NCBI RefSeq assembly: GCF_002005445.1
Contig: NZ_CP014692.1
Span: forward strand, 3,554,001-3,618,000
DNA length: 64,000 nt
Source: Acetobacter aceti
GTDB lineage: Bacteria; Pseudomonadota; Alphaproteobacteria; Acetobacterales; Acetobacteraceae
Reading direction: 5' to 3'
The position numbers and the translations under genes were made by a program. Under the pieces are notes generated by a model. That model searched no databases, was not told the origin of the DNA, and saw nothing but the letters and a program-made list of their open reading frames with translations. Each line of letters starts with the position of its first letter. Position 1 is the first letter of the stretch. Below, in pieces: positions 36,313 to 44,750 of the stretch.

Positions 36313-37062
36313 GTGAACACCAACCGATTCAAGTTGCTGCAGAGGGCTGCTGTTGCTGTCGTGTCCTTTTCGGTTCTTACGCCTGCCTTCGCTCATCCGG
36401 GTGGAGGCGGTGGTGGAGGATTCCATAGTGGCGGCGGCCCGGGTGGAGGTGGTGGCTTTCATGGTGGCCCCGGCGGCGGTGGCTTTGGTGGAGGCGGATT
36501 CCACGGCGGTGGCCCTGGTGGTTTTCGTGGTGGTGGTGGTGGGTTTGGTGGACGTGGTCCCGGCTGGGGCGGTGGCTGGCATGGTGGTTGGCATGACGGC
36601 TGGGGTGGCGGACGCGGTCCCGGCTGGGGCGGTGGCTGGCGTGGCGGCTGGCATGGTGGCTGGGGCGGCGGTTGGGGTGGACCCGGCTGGGGTTGGGGCT
36701 GGGGAGGATACCCCGCCTATTACGGCTGGGCGGGCTACCCTTATTGGGGCGGTTACGGCGGCTGGGGTTGGGGCTGGGGTTGGGGTGCGCCGTTTGCTTT
36801 CGGAACCCTGTTAGGGATGTCCGTCGGGGCCGCCAGCACAGAGACCGGATATTATGGTGACTATTACCAGCAATCCGGAGAGTATGCTCAGCCTTACGGC
36901 GATTATTCCCAAGGCTATGCCCAACCATACGGAAATGTCTATTATGGCGGGTATCAGCAGGCCCCTCCGCCACCAGTCGCGACACAGGTGCCCGACAATG
37001 TCGTCACATGCTCGCCCGGCCTGTATTTCAACAGGCTGACGGAAAGCTGTGATCGGCAGTAA
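36313..37062 (+). CDS. Glycine-rich secreted protein
   Basis: 249 residues. A signal peptide (AAVAVVSFSVLTPAFA) is followed by about 120 residues of Gly-rich sequence with repeated GGGFHGG, GPGWGGGWHGG and GWGWGW units. A Tyr/Gln-rich region (YYGDYYQQSGEYAQPYGDY) comes next, and a C-terminal 'NVVTCSPGLYFNRLTESCDRQ' with two Cys. A short hydrophobic stretch near residue 155 (FAFGTLLGMSVGAAS) may be a membrane segment. Probably a cell-envelope or extracellular structural protein; no enzymatic domain is seen. Confidence 0.75.
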   Translation: MNTNRFKLLQRAAVAVVSFSVLTPAFAHPGGGGGGGFHSGGGPGGGGGFHGGPGGGGFGGGGFHGGGPGGFRGGGGGFGGRGPGWGGGWHGGWHDGWGGGRGPGWGGGWRGGWHGGWGGGWGGPGWGWGWGGYPAYYGWAGYPYWGGYGGWGWGWGWGAPFAFGTLLGMSVGAASTETGYYGDYYQQSGEYAQPYGDYSQGYAQPYGNVYYGGYQQAPPPPVATQVPDNVVTCSPGLYFNRLTESCDRQ

Positions 37063-37090
37063 TGACCGGCTTTCGTGAATTCTGAAGACA

Positions 37091-37121
37091 GAAAACCCCG
37101 CCAGACAGGATCTGGCGGGGT
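37091..37121 (-). terminator. Intrinsic terminator downstream of yggT
   Basis: ACCCCGCCAGA (37095-37105) and TCTGGCGGGGT (37111-37121) form a perfect 11-bp stem with a 5-base loop. On the minus strand it is followed by TTTTC, fitting the YggT gene; it may also stop transcription of the glycine-rich gene from the other side. Confidence 0.8.
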
Positions 37122-37155
37122 GCAGGCATACTGACAGCCTGATTTGATACCGTGG

Positions 37156-37452
37156 CTACCCCGTAAGGCAGCTTATCATCTGGCGCGCCACGAAGGGCTC
37201 CACGAGATATTGCAGCACCAGAAGTACGACCAGCGGTGACAGATCCACATTTCCAAAGGATGGAAGAATGTTTCGCAGAGGTGTGAGGACCGGCTCTACC
37301 AGACCACCAAGAACGCGGCTTGCCTGCCAGACGGTCCGGTTTCGTGAATCAAGCACGCCGAAAGAATACAGCATGCTGAAAACACAATAGATGATGATGA
37401 CCGCTTCATAGAGCTTTACCACCGTCAGAAGCAGGCGCCACAGATCATACAC
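37156..37452 (-). CDS. YggT-family membrane protein
   Basis: 98 residues with two hydrophobic regions ('LLLTVVKLYEAVIIIYCVFSML' and 'LSPLVVLLVLQYLVEPFV') separated by the family loop 'VLGGLVEPVLTPLRNILPSFGNVDLSP', which contains the YggT signature EPxLxPxRrilP. YggT proteins are inner-membrane proteins linked to osmotic or division-related phenotypes; the exact role is not settled. The gene stands alone on the minus strand next to tRNA-Ala(CGC). Confidence 0.9.
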   Translation of the reverse strand: MYDLWRLLLTVVKLYEAVIIIYCVFSMLYSFGVLDSRNRTVWQASRVLGGLVEPVLTPLRNILPSFGNVDLSPLVVLLVLQYLVEPFVARQMISCLTG

Positions 37453-37607
37453 GGGAAACTGTATCCTCTCGCAAAAACATCAGGCGCACTTCGCGCACGA
37501 CAAAACAGACTACAGGACTCGTGGAATAGAGCACAATATGGTTCACTTCCGATGAACGATATGGCTTGACAGTTAAGGTCGCGGGCTATCTAGTCTCAGG
37601 CCAAGGC

Positions 37608-37683
37608 GGGGCTGTAGCTCAGATGGGAGAGCGCCTCGTTCGCAATGAGGAGGTCAGGGGTTCGATCCCCCTCAGCTCCACCA
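37608..37683 (+). tRNA. tRNA-Ala (CGC anticodon)
   Basis: A 76-nt cloverleaf. GGGGCTG pairs with CAGCTCC, the D-arm is AGCTCAGATGGGAGAGC, and the anticodon stem CCTCG/TGAGG has loop TTCGCAA, giving CGC. The T-loop is GGTTCGATCC. CCA is encoded at 37681-37683. Its 3' end faces the island with HicAB and an integrase remnant. Confidence 0.95.
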
Positions 37684-37757
37684 GCCGCCTTGTGTTTCAT
37701 CAGTAAAATCAAAATGTTGTAGGTTCAGAGCGCTGCTCTGAGGCTTGGAGAGACGTT

Positions 37758-38090
37758 TCAGCCTGCCACGTGCTCCAGCGCATCCTGAACAAGCCGATTC
37801 AGGCTGACGCCGCGGGCGGCTGCCATCTCGACGGCCCGAGCATGCGCTTCAGGCGGCAGACGCACCTGAAACTTGCCGGAATAGTGCTTCACAGGCTCGA
37901 TACCTTTTTCCGTACACATCTCCAGAAAGACACGCAGAGACGTTTTTCCTTCCTGCCGGAGACCTTCCACGCTGTCGGCATAAAAGTCAGCCCCGCCATT
38001 CAGGCCAACGAACTCGCCCCGAAACAGGCCGATTTCAGGATCAAACTGAATGACGGCCCGATGGCCGCTTATCTCCATCATGTTGTTCAT
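37758..38090 (-). CDS. hicB: HicB-type antitoxin
   Basis: 110 residues. The N-terminal HicB domain reads 'YRAVIQFDPEIGLFRGEFVG'-like (here 'HRAVIQFDPEIGLFRGEFVG') followed by 'ADSVEGLRQEGKTSLRVFLEMC'. The C-terminal ribbon-helix-helix DNA-binding part is 'GKFQVRLPPEAHARAVEMAA' and 'GVSLNRLVQDAL'. It neutralises HicA and autorepresses the operon in known systems. It overlaps the upstream hicA stop by 4 bp (ATGA), the toxin-first order usual for HicAB. Confidence 0.9.
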   Translation of the reverse strand: MNNMMEISGHRAVIQFDPEIGLFRGEFVGLNGGADFYADSVEGLRQEGKTSLRVFLEMCTEKGIEPVKHYSGKFQVRLPPEAHARAVEMAAARGVSLNRLVQDALEHVAG

Positions 38091-38341
38091 GGCGCCACCT
38101 CATTCTGCTCAAGCCATTTGCTTACCGCTGCAACAGCTCCCTTGTCAGTGTCCGGTTTGGGGTGCGGACGATGGAACGCCCGGCTCTCTCTAAACAGGAA
38201 CACGCCAACGCGGGAGCCTTCCCGTTCTGACACTTCCCCACCAAGAGCAATGAACAGGGCTTCGATGTCAGTCCATGGCACATTGCCGGAGACGGGACGC
38301 TTGAAGACAAGCTCCAGCGTGCGGCGATCTTTGGCTTTCAT
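38087..38341 (-). CDS. hicA: HicA-type mRNA interferase toxin
   Basis: 84 residues, the usual size. The dsRNA-binding-like HicA fold is indicated by 'PWTDIEALFIALGGEVSEREGSRV' and the conserved His region 'FLFRESRAFHRPHPKPD'. HicA cleaves mRNA independently of translating ribosomes when not bound by HicB. A Lys/Arg-rich N-terminus (MKAKDRRTLELVFKRP) precedes the fold. The pair lies beside tRNA-Ala(CGC), a typical spot for accessory stabilisation modules. Confidence 0.88.
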   Translation of the reverse strand: MKAKDRRTLELVFKRPVSGNVPWTDIEALFIALGGEVSEREGSRVGVFLFRESRAFHRPHPKPDTDKGAVAAVSKWLEQNEVAP

Positions 38342-38581
38342 GAATAAATGATACTATTTTTCAGTATCACAGGCAACGTATTTATCTGTTGAGTCGGCAG
38401 GCATAAGCCCCAATCAGCGCCGCCTCTGTCCGCCCGTCGCCACTCATGCAAGGACGGCCCTTACATACACCATTGCACCGCTGGCGCAGGTGGCACTACG
38501 ACGCCGCGCTACCAACCTCCAGCAGAGCGTGGTACTGAAAACGCATCACTCATCTGCATGCCGGGTCGCCCGGAAAATTTG

Positions 38582-38920
38582 ATGAAGCACGAAGAGTTCC
38601 GTGAGAGCGCGTCATTCTGGACAGCTTCCGGCGAATGGCGCTGCCCAGACGTGGGCCGCCGCACCATCATAGCCATTCAGCTTGAACTCCAGTTGGAGCC
38701 GTCTTGGTTCAAGGGGCTACTCTATGCTGTCGATCAGTCAGTATTCGACGACACGTTGCACCAAGCTGAGTCAGATAGGACTATGTGTAGAAAGGAGATG
38801 GCAGGATTGTGCCGCCTGCCGACGAAAACCTGCCAAGCTGGCGATATGACGAATAAACCGCTGCTCCATTGTCTGAATAGGAGCGAAGCAAAGACTGATC
38901 AACGAGGAAGAAATGTCTGA
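38582..38920 (+). CDS. Hypothetical protein of a small mobile-island pair
   Basis: 112 residues from ATG 38582 (an ATG at 38558 is possible). The first 65 residues look conserved-type: 'MKHEEFRESASFWTASGEWR', 'CPDVGRRTIIAIQLE' and 'PSWFKGLLYAVDQSVFDD'. The remainder is low in recognisable features and may be read-through after an old frameshift, since the conserved-looking part ends near 'VFDD'. The stop overlaps the start of the next gene by 8 bp. Function unknown. Confidence 0.5.
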   Translation: MKHEEFRESASFWTASGEWRCPDVGRRTIIAIQLELQLEPSWFKGLLYAVDQSVFDDTLHQAESDRTMCRKEMAGLCRLPTKTCQAGDMTNKPLLHCLNRSEAKTDQRGRNV

Positions 38921-39257
38921 GCCTAAACTTCTACGGTTGCATCTGTTGGCCCGAGCTAATGATCAGGAGCGCAAACTATGGTCAATTGGGTCGGGTGAAT
39001 GTGAAAGTGGCCACTGGGTAATGACAGAAGCGTTTGCCTCACATGCACAAGGGGCTGAAATTCATCTGCATGAGCGTCAAGGAGAGTGTTCATGGAAGGC
39101 TGGCAGGATTATAGGCTGGCGGCCTTCTGACTTATCCGGTCGAGTTGTGCTCCGTTTCAAAGTTGAGCCCTCGTTGCAACGAACTCACCGCAAAGGCTGG
39201 GGCAATGAGCAGTCCAGAGTATGGGAAAACTCTGAGAGCAAGGAACATATCAGTTAA
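38913..39257 (+). CDS. Hypothetical protein, partner of the preceding gene
   Basis: 114 residues starting at ATG 38913, overlapping the preceding gene by 8 bp. Visible blocks are 'KLWSIGSGECESGHWVMTEA', 'GAEIHLHERQGECSWKAGRI' and 'GWRPSDLSGRVVLRFKVEP', which read as a compact alpha/beta domain. The C-terminus is polar. I do not recognise a named family. The overlap with its neighbour and the position between HicAB and an integrase remnant point to a two-gene accessory cassette. Confidence 0.55.
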   Translation: MSEPKLLRLHLLARANDQERKLWSIGSGECESGHWVMTEAFASHAQGAEIHLHERQGECSWKAGRIIGWRPSDLSGRVVLRFKVEPSLQRTHRKGWGNEQSRVWENSESKEHIS

Positions 39258-39266
39258 AGTTTTTTT

Positions 39267-39644
39267 CTATGAGTCTCCGTATGGCGGGGACGCTGGGGTT
39301 ACGCTGAGGAAGGCGACGTCCACAAACGCTTCTTGAAAAGGTATATCTGCTGCCATCATCAGGTGAGCAACCAGGTAGATTTTTTGCCGATAGGGCAGTA
39401 GTATGGAGACTGCTGTACTGTTGCGTGAGGAGCGAAACAGGTGCGCAATGTCTTTCCAATCGATTATGGCGAAGTGGCCGCTCTTCATCACCTTGGACGG
39501 TGAAGCGAGTATGGCCGACAGATGCCCCCTCCACCGGGCCGGGTTTTCTCCGGTCCGCCAGCCCTGTGCGCGAGCATAGTTGCGGATACGCTCGATGCGT
39601 CCCCGCACCCGCGTGGCGGTCTCGATGCGGTCGGTCCAGATAGG
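39267..39644 (-). pseudogene. Tyrosine recombinase (P4-type integrase) remnant
   Basis: The minus-strand frame opens right after TAG (39647-39645) with 'PIWTDRIETATRVRGRIERI', then 'RNYARAQGWRTGENPARWRG' and 'HLSAILASPSKV' and 'IDWKDIAHLF'. This is the core-binding domain and linker of tRNA-targeting tyrosine integrases. The catalytic domain (R...HxxR...Y) does not follow; the sequence drifts after about residue 65. Both ends are therefore missing. Together with tRNA-Ala(CGC) 1.6 kb away it identifies an old integration site. Confidence 0.75.
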
Positions 39645-39941
39645 CTAAGGGGCATAATGTAGGTCAGTGTCGAGGCAGAGACATTGTGAAAAACTGACTG
39701 GTTTGCGCTGCAAAGGAACTCTCTCATCACGCTGAAGGGCCACAGTGCCATGGTGTTTGACCGGATTCATTCCCCGATGAAACGGAGAGTGGATTCGAGG
39801 CAGATTTTGAGAGTGTGACGGCAGTTCCAGAACGTAACTGCTTCCTCGGATCAGAAAAAATGAAATGCCCGGCATCAACCTCCTGTGAAGGATAATCGGT
39901 TTCTCTGTGGTGCTTCAGGTGTACAGAGAGGATCGGATGTA
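39645..39941. other. Non-coding junction between integrase remnant and next gene
   Basis: About 300 bp with no supported gene. Short minus-strand frames cross it, but none has a recognisable domain or ribosome-binding site. It would include the promoter of the secreted repeat protein at 39942 and perhaps the right end of the tRNA-associated island. Confidence 0.35.
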
Positions 39942-40352
39942 ATGCGGACGTTTTCAGGCCTCATGATAGGTCTCATTATAATGGCGTCACCTGTCATGGC
40001 TCAGGATTACTCCACCAGTCCGGGCAAAAAGCGCGGGCAATGGGATTACTCTACAGGCAGCCAGTCAGCGCCTCCCGGCGACAATTATGAAGGCTACCCT
40101 CCCCCGCCGACGCAGGTCATCATTTCACCAGGAATGGGTAGTGGCTATGGCGGTTATATTGGTGGCGCCGGGACGACATCCTGGAATAGCGGGCAGACCA
40201 CGCAGTCGGCGGGACGCGGGGGCGGTGTCAGTCCGGGCGGTGTTGGTTGGGGGAATACCGGTATGGGGAATGTGGGTGCAGGCAATATCGGCGCCGGAAA
40301 TGTTGGAACGGGTAATGTCGGATACGGCAATACCGGCGGTATGAGCCGATAA
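39942..40352 (+). CDS. Small secreted protein with Gly-Asn pentapeptide-like repeats
   Basis: 136 residues from ATG 39942. A signal peptide (TFSGLMIGLIIMASPVMAQ) is followed by a Tyr/Ser/Pro-rich region ('DYSTSPGKKRGQWDYSTG', 'EGYPPPPTQVII'). The Gly-rich tail has regular five-residue repeats GNxGx: 'GNTGMGNVGAGNIGAGNVGT' and on. Such pentapeptide GNxGx repeats form regular extended or helical structures in other secreted proteins. Envelope or extracellular role is inference. The uvrA gene follows on the same strand after about 115 bp. Confidence 0.7.
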   Translation: MRTFSGLMIGLIIMASPVMAQDYSTSPGKKRGQWDYSTGSQSAPPGDNYEGYPPPPTQVIISPGMGSGYGGYIGGAGTTSWNSGQTTQSAGRGGGVSPGGVGWGNTGMGNVGAGNIGAGNVGTGNVGYGNTGGMSR

Positions 40353-40466
40353 AGCCATCAGGCCGAAATGATCCCGATATGTTCTTTTTGGAGGGGCTAT
40401 CCCCTGTAAATCCACAAGAAGCGTCCTATATTGTTCGATCTGAACACAAGGACATACGACCGGACG

Positions 40467-43388
40467 ATGACAGCCAAACCCGTTTCAGGCCCCGCCATCC
40501 GTGTGAAGGGCGCTCGCGCCCATAACCTCAAGTCCGTCGATGTGGATATCCCGCGTGATCAGATGACGGTCATCACCGGCCTGTCTGGCTCCGGCAAATC
40601 GTCGCTGGCGTTCGACACGATCTACGCGGAAGGCCAGCGGCGTTACGTCGAAAGCCTCTCCGCCTATGCCCGCCAGTTTCTGGAACTGATGGGCAAGCCG
40701 GACATGGACTCGATCGAAGGGCTGTCACCGGCCATTTCCATCGAGCAGAAGACGACCTCCAAGAACCCGCGTTCGACGGTCGGAACGGTCACCGAGATCC
40801 ATGACTACATGCGCCTGCTCTGGGCGCGTGCGGGTGTGCCGTATTCACCCGCCACGGGTCTGCCGATCGAGGCGCAGACGGTCAGCCAGATGGTGGATCG
40901 CGTTATGGCCATGCCGGAGGGCATGCGCCTGATGCTGCTGGCTCCCGTTATTCGTGACCGCAAAGGCGAGTATCGCAAGGAACTGGCCGAACTTCAGCGG
41001 AAGGGTTTTGCCCGCGTGAAGGTCGATGGCGAACTCTACGATATTGAAGATGTTCCCAATCTGAACCGCAAGCTGCGCCACACGGTCGAAGCGGTGGTGG
41101 ACCGGATTGTCGTCAAGTCCGGGATTGAAAGCCGACTGGCTGACAGTTTTGAGACGGCGCTCTCGCTGTCGGATGGTCTTGTCTATGCGGAAGAAGTGAA
41201 GCGGGACAGCACGGAGCCTGCGGAACGCACGGTGTTTTCCTCGCGGTTCGCCTGTCCTGTCAGTGGGTTTACGCTGGAAGAGATCGAGCCGCGCCTGTTC
41301 TCGTTCAACGCGCCACAGGGGGCCTGCCCGGCCTGTGACGGGATCGGCACCGAGACTTTCTTCGATCCGCGCCTGATCGTACCGGATGAGCGTCTGTCTC
41401 TGGCGCAGGGAGCTGTCGCGCCCTGGCGGAATGACAAGACGCCGCTCTATGAGCAGACGCTCCAGAGTCTGGCCAAGCATCTGGGCGTCAGCATGGACAC
41501 GCCGTGGTGCGATCTGCCGGAAGAAGCGCGTGCCGTCATTCTCGATGGAACGGATGATGACGTACACTTCGTCTATCGTGACGGTGGAAAGTCCCATACG
41601 CTGACAAAACCGTTCGAGGGAGCCGTGGCGAGCCTCCAGCGTCGCCTGCGGAATACGGACAGTATCTGGCAGAAAGAGGAACTTTCCCGCTATCAGGCGG
41701 ACAAGCCCTGCCATGTCTGTCATGGCGCGCGTCTGAAACCTGAAGCGCTGTCAGTCAGGGTTGCGGGATTCAACATCGCACAGGCATCCGATCTGGCGAT
41801 CAAGGATGCTCATGACTGGTTCGAAAGCGTCCTGCCGACCCTGACGCCACAGCGTGCGGAAATCGCCCGTCGTATCCTGCGTGAAATCAATGACCGTCTG
41901 AAATTTCTTGTCGATGTGGGCCTGGATTATCTGACGCTCTCCCGTGGCTCGGCGACCCTGTCGGGTGGTGAAAGCCAGCGTATCCGTCTGGCCAGCCAGA
42001 TCGGGTCCGGTTTGACGGGTGTGCTGTATGTGCTGGATGAGCCTTCCATCGGGCTGCATCAGCGCGATAACGAGCGGCTTCTGGCGACGCTGCAACGTCT
42101 GAAAGCTCTTGGAAACACCCTGATCGTTGTCGAACATGACGAGGACGCCATCCGCAGTGCGGACTGGCTGATCGACATGGGACCGGGCGCGGGCGTGAAA
42201 GGTGGCACGGTGATCGCCAGCGGCACACCGACCGAAGTCGCCGCCTGCAAGGACAGTCTGACCGGTGCCTATCTGTCGGGACGCAAACGCATCGAAGTGC
42301 CGAAAGAACGCCGCCCGATCGATCCGAAGCGGTTTGTGACGGTCCGTGGCGCCACAGGCAACAATCTCAAGGACGTGACGGCCAAATTCCCGCTCGGCAC
42401 CTTCACGTGTGTCACGGGCGTGTCGGGTGGCGGCAAGTCCACGCTGGTCATCGATACACTCTACAAGACCCTCTCCCGGCGTCTGATGGGCTCGTCGCAG
42501 ACGCCCGCTCCGTGCGAGCGTGTGGACGGGCTGGAACTGCTCGACAAGATCATTGACATCAACCAGTCACCCATCGGTCGGACGCCGCGCTCCAACCCGG
42601 CGACCTACACCGACCTGTTTACGCCAATCCGTGACTGGTTCGCGGAACTTCCGGAAAGCAAGGCGCGTGGCTACAAGCCGGGACGCTTCTCTTTCAATGT
42701 GAAAGGCGGTCGTTGCGAAGCCTGTCAGGGCGACGGCGTCATCAAGATCGAGATGCACTTCCTGCCCGACGTGTTCGTCACCTGCGATGCGTGTAAAGGC
42801 GCGCGCTATAATCGTGAAACATTGGAAGTGAAGTTCAAGGGCAAGTCGATCGCCGATGTGCTGGCGATGAGCGTGGACGAGGCGCTGCCCTATTTCGAGG
42901 CGCAGACCCGTATCCGCGATCGCCTCGCCATTCTTCAGAAAGTTGGCCTTGGCTACGTCGCTCTTGGCCAGCAGGCCACCACCCTTTCCGGCGGTGAAGC
43001 GCAGCGCGTGAAGCTGTCCAAGGAACTGGCGCGGCGTGCGACAGGCCGCACGATGTATATTCTTGATGAGCCCACCACAGGTTTGCACACGGAAGACGTC
43101 CGCAAGCTGCTGGAAGTGCTCCATGCGCTGGTCGATCAGGGTAATACGGTCGTGGTGATCGAGCACAATCTGGAAGTCATCAAGACCGCAGACTGGATTA
43201 TCGACATCGGCCCCGAAGGCGGCAGCGGCGGCGGTGAAGTCGTGGCTGAAGGCACGCCGGAAGAGATCGTCCAGTGCAAGGCCAGCCACACGGGACGCTT
43301 CCTCGCGCCGCTTCTGATGCAGGAGGGTGAAGCTGTGCCGCCTGTGGCGAGGAAGGCTGTGCGTGGGCGGAAGAAGAAGGTGGGGTGA
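40467..43388 (+). CDS. uvrA: Excinuclease ABC subunit A
   Basis: 973 residues from ATG 40467, a typical length. UvrA dimer recognises DNA damage and loads UvrB in nucleotide excision repair. Two ABC ATPase halves are visible: Walker A '[20 protein letters not shown]' and '[16 protein letters not shown]', signatures '[16 protein letters not shown]' and '[16 protein letters not shown]', and Walker B '[12 protein letters not shown]' and '[12 protein letters not shown]'. Zinc modules have CxxC pairs ('CPACDGIG', 'CHVCHGARL', '[10 protein letters not shown]', 'CDACKGARY'). It appears to be a single-gene unit followed by palindromic repeats. Confidence 0.98.
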   Translation: MTAKPVSGPAIRVKGARAHNLKSVDVDIPRDQMTVITGLSGSGKSSLAFDTIYAEGQRRYVESLSAYARQFLELMGKPDMDSIEGLSPAISIEQKTTSKNPRSTVGTVTEIHDYMRLLWARAGVPYSPATGLPIEAQTVSQMVDRVMAMPEGMRLMLLAPVIRDRKGEYRKELAELQRKGFARVKVDGELYDIEDVPNLNRKLRHTVEAVVDRIVVKSGIESRLADSFETALSLSDGLVYAEEVKRDSTEPAERTVFSSRFACPVSGFTLEEIEPRLFSFNAPQGACPACDGIGTETFFDPRLIVPDERLSLAQGAVAPWRNDKTPLYEQTLQSLAKHLGVSMDTPWCDLPEEARAVILDGTDDDVHFVYRDGGKSHTLTKPFEGAVASLQRRLRNTDSIWQKEELSRYQADKPCHVCHGARLKPEALSVRVAGFNIAQASDLAIKDAHDWFESVLPTLTPQRAEIARRILREINDRLKFLVDVGLDYLTLSRGSATLSGGESQRIRLASQIGSGLTGVLYVLDEPSIGLHQRDNERLLATLQRLKALGNTLIVVEHDEDAIRSADWLIDMGPGAGVKGGTVIASGTPTEVAACKDSLTGAYLSGRKRIEVPKERRPIDPKRFVTVRGATGNNLKDVTAKFPLGTFTCVTGVSGGGKSTLVIDTLYKTLSRRLMGSSQTPAPCERVDGLELLDKIIDINQSPIGRTPRSNPATYTDLFTPIRDWFAELPESKARGYKPGRFSFNVKGGRCEACQGDGVIKIEMHFLPDVFVTCDACKGARYNRETLEVKFKGKSIADVLAMSVDEALPYFEAQTRIRDRLAILQKVGLGYVALGQQATTLSGGEAQRVKLSKELARRATGRTMYILDEPTTGLHTEDVRKLLEVLHALVDQGNTVVVIEHNLEVIKTADWIIDIGPEGGSGGGEVVAEGTPEEIVQCKASHTGRFLAPLLMQEGEAVPPVARKAVRGRKKKVG

Positions 43389-43411
43389 TTGCTGGGTGTG
43401 TTGGAGGGGAT

Positions 43412-43454
43412 TCAAGGGCGCTGCCCTTGACCCGCAAAGGGGCGCGGCCCCTTT
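43412..43454. repeat. Paired intergenic palindromes (REP-like), possible terminator
   Basis: Two adjacent palindromes: TCAAGGGC/GCCCTTGA (43412-43430) and AAAGGGGC/GCCCCTTT (43436-43454), each around 3 bases. Related GGC- and GCCCC-rich palindromes occur at 44673 and 47291. No T-run follows, so this is more repeat-like than a standard terminator. Confidence 0.65.
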
Positions 43455-43544
43455 GTTCCTGATTTGAGGATGAAGACCTTACTTCGACGTTTTTCAGGTG
43501 ATGTGTTGATAAGAAAATATTTTTCGTTTCAAACGAAGTAATTT

Positions 43545-44126
43545 CTACCACTCTATTGTTATAAATTCGGATTTTTCTCGACCAACATTCTTCAGGGTGT
43601 GAATCCCTGGTTCGATCCATGCAGTGCTGCCGGATAGCAGGGATATTTTTTTAGGGTTCCCTTTACGCCAGTTATCCTCCTCTCCCGACGTTATGGTGTC
43701 AGTGAGGGTCATGTTGTCCAACGCAACGAGCAGCGTCTTGTTTCTGTCGCTCGCATCCGACAAGGATTTTGCGGGAGAAAGGTTGGTAGAAGTAATCGTA
43801 AGAGGCTGGCTTTTTGTGTTAATGAATATGACAAGAATCTTGGATTTTTTTGTTTCATTGGAAGAAAAACAGACTTTTTCTTGTGCTTCCACTGTGCCGT
43901 AACTGCCTTTTTGTAACGGAGTCCGTCCGTTTTTTAAGGTGTTTTTGTCGAGTGCTACCCAAACCGCACCATATCTGTTTTCTGGCTGTAAAAGATAAGG
44001 TGTATTTATAATCTGAACCGAAGCTTCGCTCGTCGTATCTGTTGCTGTGATGATCTGCGCCTGTGATGAAACAGGACAGGCCATGATGGACAGGCCGACA
44101 ATAAATGCTAAATTTGCTTTCCACAT
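43545..44126 (-). CDS. Secreted hypothetical protein, candidate immunity partner
   Basis: 193 residues with a clear signal peptide (ANLAFIVGLSIMACPVSSQAQ). The mature part is beta-rich and Thr/Ser/Asn-rich ('RYGAVWVALDKNTLKNGRTP', 'ILVIFINTKSQPLTITSTNL', 'ISLLSGSTAWIEPGIHTLKN'), with one Cys. AT content is higher than in neighbours. It starts 2 bp after the stop of an L,D-transpeptidase-like protein that lacks a signal peptide. A periplasmic protein immediately after a cell-wall enzyme without export signal fits an immunity role, but this is inference; no known family is recognised. Confidence 0.6.
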   Translation of the reverse strand: MWKANLAFIVGLSIMACPVSSQAQIITATDTTSEASVQIINTPYLLQPENRYGAVWVALDKNTLKNGRTPLQKGSYGTVEAQEKVCFSSNETKKSKILVIFINTKSQPLTITSTNLSPAKSLSDASDRNKTLLVALDNMTLTDTITSGEEDNWRKGNPKKISLLSGSTAWIEPGIHTLKNVGREKSEFITIEW

Positions 44127-44127
44127 A

Positions 44128-44565
44128 TCAGTGTTTCCTGCGATTGTTTTTCACTGTTATGGTCAGAAGCGGATCTTGGGCCATGACGCCCGTTATGGCT
44201 TTCATGGCGTCTTCAGTCGTTCTTATACATCCTTGGGTAACATGATCCGGGCCGATACCTCGCAGGATGGACTTGTCAGGAGTATTTGCTCTTCCGGCAT
44301 GAACACCAACACCGGCATGACCATCGAAAGGCATCATACGAATGATACCGAAAGAGCCGTATTCACCATTGACCGTGTCCGCGTTAGGCGCGCTGTGACG
44401 GTGCGGCGCAGTCCTGTCCTGAAAAGGAAGGCTGCCATTGGGAACAAAATGTAAGGTTGCATGGCTGTCTGTACGGTTGTTGGCGTGCCATGAACCGACA
44501 GATTTGCCATTTTTGTCTATCAGAACCAGAGTTTCTTCTGTGCCATCGAATACAAGTTGCGACAT
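44128..44565 (-). CDS. L,D-transpeptidase-fold protein, Tlde1/DUF2778-like
   Basis: 145 residues, no signal peptide. The C-terminal half carries a YkuD-type active-site pattern: His89 in 'VGVHAGRANTPD', then His108, Cys113 and Arg115 in 'DHVTQGCIRTTEDAM' (consensus H...S/TxGCIR). The N-terminal half ('MSQLVFDGTEETLVLIDKNG', 'HFVPNGSLPF') resembles the DUF2778-type start found in T6SS peptidoglycan effectors such as Tlde1. The absence of an export signal and the presence of a secreted partner gene suggest a T6SS-type cell-wall toxin. No T6SS structural gene is in the window. Confidence 0.65.
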   Translation of the reverse strand: MSQLVFDGTEETLVLIDKNGKSVGSWHANNRTDSHATLHFVPNGSLPFQDRTAPHRHSAPNADTVNGEYGSFGIIRMMPFDGHAGVGVHAGRANTPDKSILRGIGPDHVTQGCIRTTEDAMKAITGVMAQDPLLTITVKNNRRKH

Positions 44566-44672
44566 AACATACTCTTTTTATGCATGATTATTAATTGTAA
44601 TTAATGGATGCAGGTCATTACAAGTGTATTGGAGAAATATTCTATACGAACACATACTTCAACAACCGGTTT

Positions 44673-44710
44673 CCAAAGGCGCCGCCTTTGGTGGGGTTCG
44701 GGGCAAAGCC
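44673..44710. repeat. Intergenic palindromic repeat (REP-like)
   Basis: CCAAAGGC/GCCTTTGG (44673-44691) followed by a GGGGCAAAGCCCC-type palindrome (up to about 44712). Very similar to the element at 47291-47336, which flanks the same helicase gene on its other side. Confidence 0.65.
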
Positions 44711-44750
44711 CCGCCCTCGCCCCGGCACAACACTCTCTCGACCCCAGCCT

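Noticed and set aside
36410-36700. Short regularly spaced GGTGG repeats as a CRISPR array
   Set aside because: They are in-frame codons of a Gly-rich secreted protein; repeats are degenerate and there are no unique spacers.
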